Positions 58,010 to 64,000 of a stretch of 64,000 nucleotides of DNA are shown here, piece after piece; the first letter of the stretch is position 1; each line of letters begins with the position of its first letter. Both the position numbers and the translations under genes were made by a program. This DNA is from Nocardia arthritidis NBRC 100137 (GTDB lineage Bacteria; Actinomycetota; Actinomycetes; Mycobacteriales; Mycobacteriaceae). Location of the stretch: assembly GCF_001612765.1 (NCBI RefSeq), contig NZ_BDBB01000003.1, positions 1-64,000 on the forward strand, read 5' to 3'. The notes beneath the pieces are model-generated. The model searched no databases and had not been told where the DNA came from. It saw only the letters and a program-made list of their open reading frames with translations.

Positions 58010-59003
58010 GCACAACGGCTCCGGATTCCGTCTGCACCGGCCGGGGACCGACGCCCCCGGCGCGGTGCGGACGGCGCCCGCCGATTCGGAGGCGCCGGAG
58101 ATCCTGGGCGAGGACGCGATGCTGGATCTGGCGGCCGACATCGCAGGCCACGACGTCGAGGAGACGTTGCGCAGACTGGACGCGGAACTGATCGGCCTGG
58201 CCCCGGTGAAGCGGCGGGTGCGCGAGATCGCGGCGCTGCTGCTGATCGACCGGGCGCGGCAGCGATTCGGGCTGACTTCGTCGCGGCCGACCATGCACAT
58301 GAGCTTCACCGGCGGTCCGGGCACGGGCAAGACGACGGTGGCGTTGCGGATGGCGCAGATGCTGCATGCCCTCGGCTACATCCGCAAACCCAAGGTGCAC
58401 ACCGTCACTCGTGACGATCTGGTGGGCCAGTTCATCGGGCACACCGCCCCTAAGACGAAGGAGGCGCTGGCCAAGGCGGCGGGCGGCGTGCTGTTCATCG
58501 ACGAGGCCTACTACCTGTTCCGGCCGGAGAACGAACGCGACTACGGGCAGGAGGTGATCGAGATCCTGTTGCAGGAGATGGAGAACGAGCGCGCCAGCCT
58601 GGTGGTGATCTTCGCGGGATACCCGGACCGGATGGACCGCTTCTTCTCCGCCAACCCGGGCCTGTCCTCGCGGGTGGCCCACCACTTGGAGTTCGCCGAC
58701 TACACCCATGCCGAGCTGCTGGGCATCGCCGCACTCATGGTGGCCGCGGAGAACTTCCACTTCGACGACGCGGCGCGCAGCGCTTTCGGGGAGTACCTGG
58801 AACGCCGGATGGCCCGTCCGCGCTTCTCCAACGCGCGCAGCGTCCGCAACGCGCTGGACCGCTGCCGGTTGCGGCAGGCCAAGCGGCTCGTCGAACTGCG
58901 CAGACCGCTGACCAAGACCGATTTGATCACGCTCACCGATCAGGATGTCTACGGCAGCAGCGTGTTCACCGACCCCGGGCCCACCGCGCGAGCCCCCCGG
59001 TGA
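57999..59003 (+). CDS. cbbX: AAA+ RuBisCO activase
   Basis: 334 residues from ATG 57999. Walker A is [16 protein letters not shown] (Lys111) and Walker B is [14 protein letters not shown] sensor and arginine finger lie in [22 protein letters not shown]. The protein is slightly longer at the N-terminus than the Rhodobacter enzyme. CbbX pulls on the C-terminus of red-type CbbL to free inhibitory sugar phosphates, itself activated by RuBP. Overlap with cbbS supports coupled synthesis. Confidence 0.95.
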   Translation: MAAEHNGSGFRLHRPGTDAPGAVRTAPADSEAPEILGEDAMLDLAADIAGHDVEETLRRLDAELIGLAPVKRRVREIAALLLIDRARQRFGLTSSRPTMHMSFTGGPGTGKTTVALRMAQMLHALGYIRKPKVHTVTRDDLVGQFIGHTAPKTKEALAKAAGGVLFIDEAYYLFRPENERDYGQEVIEILLQEMENERASLVVIFAGYPDRMDRFFSANPGLSSRVAHHLEFADYTHAELLGIAALMVAAENFHFDDAARSAFGEYLERRMARPRFSNARSVRNALDRCRLRQAKRLVELRRPLTKTDLITLTDQDVYGSSVFTDPGPTARAPR

Positions 59004-59018
59004 CGAGATCGAGGCGCT

Positions 59019-60110
59019 ATGCCAGAAGGACTGAAGACCCTCACCCGCTACACCATCGAGCAGGAGCATCGGCATCCCGGATCGTCCGGTGAGTTCTCCG
59101 CCCTGGTGAACGTGATCGCGACCGCGACGAAGATCGTCGCCAATCAGGTCACCCGCGGCGCGATCGTCGGATCGCTCGGCGGCCCCTCCGAGCCGGGCAA
59201 CCCGCCGGCGAAGGTGCACCGCGAACCGGACGCGATCGCCAACGACATCATGGTCGCCGAAACCCAGTGGACCGGCCATCTTTCGGCGTTGCTCTCCGAA
59301 CAGATCAGCGAGATCCATCCGGTGCCCGCCACGCATCGGCGCGGAAAATACCTGCTGGCGTTCGATCCCCTGGACGGTTCGTCGAACATCGACGTGAACC
59401 TTCCGGTGGGCACGATCTTCAGCGTGCTGCGCGCGCCCGTGCGGGACACGGGGTCGCAGGACGGCCCGGCCGCGGACGACTTCCTGCAGCCCGGTGTCGA
59501 GCAGGTGTGCGCGGGGTTCACCCTGTACGGGCCCGCGACCATGCTGGTGCTGACCACCGGCAGCGGCGTGGACGGGTTCACCTTGGACCGGGAGATCGGC
59601 GCGTTCGTGCTGACCCACCCGCGGATGCGCATTCCCGAGGACACCTCCGGTTTCGCGATCAACGCGGCCAACGAGCGCTTCTGGGAGCGACCGGTGCGCC
59701 GCTATGTGCACGAGTGCCTGGACGGCGTGGACGGGCCGCGCGAGCGGGATTTCAACATGCGCTGGGTGGCATCGCTGGTCGCCGACACCTTCCACATCCT
59801 CACGCGCGGCGGGGTGTACCTGTATCCGCGCGACACCCGCCCGCCCGCGCGTCCGGGGCGGGTGGCGTTGCTCTACGGCGCCAACCCCATCGCGTTCATC
59901 GTCGAACAGGCCGGTGGCGCGGCGACCACCGGCAGCGAGCGGGTGCTGGAAGTGCTGCCCGGCGAGGTCCACCAGCGGGTGCCGCTGATCTTCGGCTCCC
60001 GCAACGAAGTGGAGCGCATCGAGCGGTATCACCGTCAACCCGACGAGGGGCCCAGCTTCGACAGTTCGCTGTTCGGCAGGCGGTCGCTGTTTCGTCCGGC
60101 CCAGCGCTGA
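59019..60110 (+). CDS. cbbF: Fructose-1,6-bisphosphatase class I
   Basis: 363 residues. LLAFDPLDGSSNIDVNLPVG (about 112-131) is the metal-binding signature. NMRWVASLVADTFHILTRGG and LLYGANPIAFIVEQAGGAAT match the class I substrate site. It hydrolyses FBP (and perhaps sedoheptulose bisphosphate) to regenerate the RuBP acceptor. Starts 15 bp after cbbX and ends 11 bp before the phosphoribulokinase gene. The class I enzyme is notable because actinobacterial gluconeogenic FBPase is usually class II (GlpX), so this copy is probably Calvin-cycle-specific. Confidence 0.94.
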   Translation: MPEGLKTLTRYTIEQEHRHPGSSGEFSALVNVIATATKIVANQVTRGAIVGSLGGPSEPGNPPAKVHREPDAIANDIMVAETQWTGHLSALLSEQISEIHPVPATHRRGKYLLAFDPLDGSSNIDVNLPVGTIFSVLRAPVRDTGSQDGPAADDFLQPGVEQVCAGFTLYGPATMLVLTTGSGVDGFTLDREIGAFVLTHPRMRIPEDTSGFAINAANERFWERPVRRYVHECLDGVDGPRERDFNMRWVASLVADTFHILTRGGVYLYPRDTRPPARPGRVALLYGANPIAFIVEQAGGAATTGSERVLEVLPGEVHQRVPLIFGSRNEVERIERYHRQPDEGPSFDSSLFGRRSLFRPAQR

Positions 60111-60121
60111 AGAGGAGAACC

Positions 60122-61000
60122 ATGTCGGTCAAGCACCCGGTCGTCGCGATCACCGGATCCTCCGGGGCGGGGACCTCCAGCGTGACCCGGACCTTCCAGG
60201 AGATCTTCCGCCGCGAGGGGATCAATGCGGCCGTCGTCGAGGGCGACGCGTTCCACCGTTACGACCGCAACGAGATGAAACTGGCCATGGCCGAGGCCGA
60301 GCAGACCCGCAATCTGCGGTTCTCGCATTTCGGTGAGGAAGCCAACCTGCTGAAGGAATTGGAGACGCTGTTCCGCGACTACGGCGAGACCGGCGTCGGG
60401 ACCGTGCGTCGTTATTTGCACGACGAGGCCGAGGCCAAACCCTACGGTCAACCGCCGGGGACCTTCACACCGTGGGAGGAATTGACGCCGGGCAGCGACC
60501 TGCTGTTCTACGAGGGCCTGCACGGCGCGGCGGTCACCTCCACCGTCGATGTGGCCCGGTACACCGATCTGCTGGTCGGCGTCGTGCCGATCATCAATCT
60601 GGAGTGGATTCAGAAAGTGATCCGGGACAAGACCGAGCGCGGCTACTCCAGTGAGGCCGTGATCGATACGATCCTGCGGCGGATGCCGGACTACGTCACC
60701 TACATCTGCCCGCAATTCTCCCGCACCTACGTCAACTTCCAGCGCGTGCCGACGGTGGACACATCCAATCCGTTCATCGCGCGCACCATTCCGACGGCGG
60801 ACGAGAGTTTCGTGGTGATCCGGTTCGCCGACCCGAAGGTGATCGACTTCCCCTATCTACTGTCGATGCTGCACGACTCGTTCATGTCGCGGTCGAATTG
60901 CATCGTGGTGCCCGGCGGCAAGATGGAGCTGGCCATGCAGCTGATCTTCACGCCGCTGATCCTTCGGTTGATGGACAAGCGGCCGAAACGGTCGTACTGA
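60122..61000 (+). CDS. cbbP: Phosphoribulokinase
   Basis: 292 residues, the short bacterial type. The P-loop is VAITGSSGAGTSSVTRTF (with the PRK-specific Thr in place of Lys), followed by EGDAFHRYDRNEM, the conserved substrate-site DxFHRY. FYEGLHGAAV contains the Walker-B-like Glu and NLEWIQKVIRDKTERGYS the RuMP contacts. It makes ribulose-1,5-bisphosphate from Ru5P and ATP, the second Calvin-specific step. GAGGAG precedes the ATG. It is the last gene of the operon. Confidence 0.95.
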   Translation: MSVKHPVVAITGSSGAGTSSVTRTFQEIFRREGINAAVVEGDAFHRYDRNEMKLAMAEAEQTRNLRFSHFGEEANLLKELETLFRDYGETGVGTVRRYLHDEAEAKPYGQPPGTFTPWEELTPGSDLLFYEGLHGAAVTSTVDVARYTDLLVGVVPIINLEWIQKVIRDKTERGYSSEAVIDTILRRMPDYVTYICPQFSRTYVNFQRVPTVDTSNPFIARTIPTADESFVVIRFADPKVIDFPYLLSMLHDSFMSRSNCIVVPGGKMELAMQLIFTPLILRLMDKRPKRSY

Positions 61001-61041
61001 GGGATGCCGCGGCCGCCGTTCGGTATCGCGAGCGCTGTGGG

Positions 61042-62277
61042 TCAGTCGGGGAGGAGGGGGGCCGAGAGGCCCTCGCCCCGGTGGAGGAGGGCGGCGCGGG
61101 TGACGGCGGCGGAGCCGAAGCGCTTGCGCAAGTCGTCGAGGGTCGCGTCGAGGGTGTTGCTGGCGCGGGCCTCGAAGGGCAGCGAGAGTTGGACGGTGTC
61201 GGCGTCGTCGAGGTTGGTCAGCGCCAGGCCGATCAGGGTGAGGCCGCGTTCCTGGATGAGCGGCATCGCGCCGGTGAGCAGAGCGCGGGCCGCGAACAGG
61301 ATCGTCTCGGTGTGGTCGGTGGCCTCGGCGAGGGTGTGGGAGCGGGTGGCCCGGGTGAAATCGTCGAAACGTAGCCGCAGCACCACCGTTCGGCACACCC
61401 GGTCGGCGGCGCGCAGCCGCCTGCCCAGCCGATCGGTGAGCCCGTGCAGGTAGGCCTCGATCTCGTCGGAAGGACGGCGCTTGCGCCCGAGGGCGCGCTG
61501 GGCGCCGATCGAGCGCCGCCGCCTGCCGGTCTCGACGCGTCGGGGATCACGCGCCCAGGACAGGGCATAGAGGTGGCGTGCCGCGGCGGGACCGAGTATC
61601 GCCCGCAGCGGGCGCTCGCCGAGTTCGGCCAGCTGACCGACCCGGGTGATGCCGTGCTCGTGCAGCGTGCGCGCGGTGACGTCGCCGACACCCCAGAGTC
61701 TCTCCACCGGCAGCGGATGCAGGAACTCCAGTTCGCCGTCCGGCGGGACCAGCCGCAACCCGTCGGGCTTGGCGACGGCGCTGGCCACCTTGGCGAGGAA
61801 CTTGGTGCGGGCGATGCCCACGGAGATGGGCAAGCCGACCCGGTCGCGGACCTGCGCGCGCAGTTGCGTCGCGATGGCTACCGGCTCGCCCGCGATCCGG
61901 CGCAGCCCGCCGACATCGAGAAAGGCCTCGTCGATGGATATGCCCTCCACCACGGGCGTGGTGTCGCGGAAGATCTCGAAGACGTCCTTGCTCGCCTCGG
62001 CGTAGGCGGACATCCGCGGCGGCACCACGATCGCGTGCGGGCACAACCGGCGCGCCTGCCCGCCGTTCATCGGCGTGCGCACCCCGAACGCCTTCGCCTC
62101 GTAGCTCGCCGCCAGGACCACGCCGCCGCCGACGATCACCGGCTTGCCGCGCAGTCGCGGGTCGTCACGCTGCTCGACCGAGGCGTAGAACGAGTCGAGG
62201 TCGGCATGCAGGATCGATGCCTCCGGCCGCGCGAGTATCCGGGGCCTGCGGGGGACGGACGCATCGGACACGAACAT
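61042..62277 (-). CDS. dinB: DNA polymerase IV (Y-family)
   Basis: 411 residues from ATG 62277. Palm motifs are ASILHADLDSFYASVEQRDD (catalytic Asp and steric-gate region) and GISIDEAFLDV (second metal ligands). HhH region WGVGDVTARTLHEHGI is followed by the little-finger domain with RRRSIGAQRALGRK. It performs error-prone lesion bypass. A LexA-like box overlaps its start codon. No C-terminal beta-clamp motif is obvious beyond VQLSLPF, which fits a QLxLPF clamp-binding peptide. Confidence 0.94.
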   Translation of the reverse strand: MFVSDASVPRRPRILARPEASILHADLDSFYASVEQRDDPRLRGKPVIVGGGVVLAASYEAKAFGVRTPMNGGQARRLCPHAIVVPPRMSAYAEASKDVFEIFRDTTPVVEGISIDEAFLDVGGLRRIAGEPVAIATQLRAQVRDRVGLPISVGIARTKFLAKVASAVAKPDGLRLVPPDGELEFLHPLPVERLWGVGDVTARTLHEHGITRVGQLAELGERPLRAILGPAAARHLYALSWARDPRRVETGRRRRSIGAQRALGRKRRPSDEIEAYLHGLTDRLGRRLRAADRVCRTVVLRLRFDDFTRATRSHTLAEATDHTETILFAARALLTGAMPLIQERGLTLIGLALTNLDDADTVQLSLPFEARASNTLDATLDDLRKRFGSAAVTRAALLHRGEGLSAPLLPD

Positions 62278-62284
62278 ATGTTCG
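62271..62284. promoter_or_regulatory. LexA-like SOS box over the dinB start codon
   Basis: CGAACATATGTTCG is a perfect 14-bp palindrome and matches the actinobacterial LexA core GAAC-N4-GTTC. The ATG of dinB (62277-62275) lies inside it. A TTATGC element just upstream could be the -10 box of a leaderless transcript. Confidence 0.65.
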
Positions 62285-62376
62285 CATAAGCCACCGTCTG
62301 ACGTGTCGACCCTGGGCTGCTCGGATTGCCCGCCGAGGCGCCCGTAGCGGGACTCAGAGGTGGGGTCGAAGGCTAC

Positions 62377-63594
62377 CTACCAGTACTGATGCCGCTTTCC
62401 GTCGGTGTCGGCGACGAAGATGACCGCATCCGCGCCGTCCAGGTCGGCCGGGTCGAGCGGGATGTGGCCGGGCACGAAAGGTGTGCTCGCGCCGATCGAC
62501 GGGGCGAGCGCGGCGCGCAGGGCCTGGACCGGGAACAGGGCACGACGGGAGGTCGCCTCGGCCAACACGCGCTGGAGGGTGCCCGGCTCACTGTCAGGAC
62601 TGGCGTCGGTTGCCACGAACATGTAGCGCTCGCCGAGGGTGAGTTCGATGAGCGCGCCGGCGCTGCACCAGTTCGCCTCGTCCCGGCCGATCGGCGTATG
62701 GGACTGCGCGCGCCGCAAGTGCGCGTTGTGTGCGAACACCAGGCTCGGTCCGCGTCGCTGCTCCTGCGCGATGATCGCGAGCAGGTTCTCGGCCATCATC
62801 TCGGCGCGCACGCTGAGCAGGGTCGCGATGCGATCGGGTGTGCGACCGGCCATCGCCGCGTGATAGCGCAGCAGGCCCTGGCCGGTGCGCGCGTGCGCGA
62901 CGGCGTGGTCGTAGCCGGTCGGGTCGGCGCGACGCAGGCCGGGCGCCGCGCGGTGCAGCGCGCAGGCGAGGTCGTCGGCGACGACGCGCAGGGCACGAGC
63001 GCGGTCGGAGTCGCCGATGGACGCCGACGGGTCGAACATGGCCGCCTGGTTCGTCCAGTCCGCGTCCTCGCCGAGCAGTGCGTCGAGGTCGCGGACCGAT
63101 CCGGGCCGCAGCGCCGCGGGCAGGTAGTCGGTGACCGACGACAGTGCGCGTCGCGGACTCGGCGCGCCGGAGTGCTCCAGCGGTGCGTCGAAGCCGTGGA
63201 AGCGCACCCGGTCCGCCGGCGCGCGGCCTGCGTTGTGCGTGCGGAGCCATTCGACGAGTTCGCGGTTGCCCGGCACCGCGCCGAACCCGTGGCTGAACCC
63301 GGTCGCGAGCACCGTGTCGATGTCCGCGGTGGCCCCCGTCACGTAGTCGTCGACAACGGACGCGGCGAAGACATCGGTCTCCAGCACGATCGACCGGTAC
63401 CCCTGTTCGACGAGGTGACAGAGGATCTCGTTGCGTAACAACGGGAACGCCTCGACGCCGTGCGTCGGCTCGCCGAGCGCCAGGAGGGCCGTCGGCTCGG
63501 TTCGTGCGGCGAGCAGTTCATCGAGGGCGCGGCCCAGGCTTGCCGGGTCGTCGAGTTGGCGGCCGATGGCGCGCAGTGATGCGGCAGTGGACAT
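62377..63594 (-). CDS. Erythromycin esterase family protein
   Basis: 405 residues from ATG 63594 (AAAGGGG upstream). LLALGEPTHGVEAFPLLRNE (His of the E-x-x-HG motif, about 39-58), RSIVLETDVFAAS, RFHGFDAPLEHSG and VFAHNAHLRR are the family landmarks, with Glu and His residues expected in the active site. Characterised members hydrolyse the macrolide lactone, but many family proteins have other or unknown substrates, so resistance is not implied. It is divergent from a MerR-family gene, which may regulate it. Confidence 0.85.
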   Translation of the reverse strand: MSTAASLRAIGRQLDDPASLGRALDELLAARTEPTALLALGEPTHGVEAFPLLRNEILCHLVEQGYRSIVLETDVFAASVVDDYVTGATADIDTVLATGFSHGFGAVPGNRELVEWLRTHNAGRAPADRVRFHGFDAPLEHSGAPSPRRALSSVTDYLPAALRPGSVRDLDALLGEDADWTNQAAMFDPSASIGDSDRARALRVVADDLACALHRAAPGLRRADPTGYDHAVAHARTGQGLLRYHAAMAGRTPDRIATLLSVRAEMMAENLLAIIAQEQRRGPSLVFAHNAHLRRAQSHTPIGRDEANWCSAGALIELTLGERYMFVATDASPDSEPGTLQRVLAEATSRRALFPVQALRAALAPSIGASTPFVPGHIPLDPADLDGADAVIFVADTDGKRHQYW

Positions 63595-63706
63595 GGACAC
63601 CCCTTTCCGGAAGGACTGCCCTCGACAGTATCGTTGAACATTCGAGTGAAACTTTCGCGACCTATCCCTGATATTCAGAGACAAAACCCTCAATCGGAGG
63701 TGTGAG

Positions 63707-64000
63707 CTGCGGCCCATCGACCTCGCCCGGGAACACGGGTTGTCCGCACAGGCGATCCGCAACTACGACGACGCGGGCATCCTCCCGCCGACCGAGCGCA
63801 GCCAGACCGGTTACCGGCGCTACACGGCCTTGCACGCGCAGGCGCTGCGCGCCTTCCTCGCCTTGCGCGCCGGCCACGGGCACCGGCCGGCAACGGACAT
63901 CATGCGCGCGACCAACCGCGGCGACTCCGAGGCCGCCTACCGGCTCATCGACGCCGCGCACGTCGCGCTGCTCACCGAACGCGACACCCGCATCGAGGTC
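63707..64000 (+). CDS. MerR-family regulator, 3' end outside window
   Basis: 98 codons visible. LRPIDLAREHGLSAQAIRNY and GILPPTERSQTGYRRYTALH form a MerR winged helix-turn-helix. The only start matching the frame near a ribosome-binding site is CTG 63707, 6 bp after GGAGG. A GTG just upstream (63702) is out of frame by one base, so either CTG initiation or a one-base insertion applies. It is divergent from the esterase gene across 112 bp. Confidence 0.72.
   Translation, partial: MRPIDLAREHGLSAQAIRNYDDAGILPPTERSQTGYRRYTALHAQALRAFLALRAGHGHRPATDIMRATNRGDSEAAYRLIDAAHVALLTERDTRIEV

Overview
The window looks like chromosome from a high-GC Nocardiaceae actinomycete, most likely Nocardia or a close relative (inference). 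Support comes from the Rv3143-like receiver gene upstream of a nuoA-N operon as in mycobacteria, a Tat-exported cholesterol oxidase, a DUF6879/Scr1-type XRE trio, DUF3072, DUF4333 and DUF2293 families, and TTG/GTG starts with possible leaderless promoters.

Layout. 0-6.6 kb: acyl-CoA dehydrogenase/thioesterase pair, a phthalate-dioxygenase-type reductase, a secreted glycine-zipper protein, and a TetR/DUF1772/PPOX group linked by four copies of a 15-bp palindrome. 6.6-11.7 kb: small genes, a gene-poor stretch, then a secreted lipase and a secreted cholesterol oxidase. 11.9-27.1 kb: accessory zone with unusual gene decay. It holds a truncated metallo-hydrolase, a YihY tail, a VOC gene fused into a DUF4333 remnant, a broken TIR-STAND-WD40 defence-like gene, an AraC/NmrA pair that has lost both 5' ends, and ADH and SDR remnants. 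Between them are intact genes: DUF2293, phosphotransferase, P450, DUF3072, DUF4236, a HEAT / MerR-HEAT operon, and sterol desaturase with a TetR regulator. 27.1-33.6 kb: Dps, a membrane protein, an OmpR-type two-component system divergent from a proline-rich repeat protein, and the DUF6879/XRE cassette.

33.7-49.5 kb: a complete, tightly overlapping nuoABCDEFG(HI)JKLMN operon for proton-pumping NADH dehydrogenase (complex I), in which nuoH and nuoI form one continuous reading frame. Upstream is an atypical receiver protein. 50.6-54.1 kb: a three-gene operon (nucleotide-binding oxidoreductase-like protein, four-helix membrane protein, zinc-ribbon/FHA protein) of unknown role.

55.1-61.0 kb: a Calvin-cycle locus, cbbR divergent from cbbLSXFP (red-type RuBisCO large and small subunits, the activase CbbX, fructose-1,6-bisphosphatase, phosphoribulokinase), with a near-perfect 31-bp palindrome between cbbR and cbbL. 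This suggests facultative autotrophy; no energy-source genes such as hydrogenase or CO dehydrogenase are in the window. The window ends with dinB carrying a LexA-like box over its start codon, an erythromycin-esterase-family gene, and the start of a MerR gene. No rRNA, tRNA, CRISPR array or intact insertion sequence was seen.
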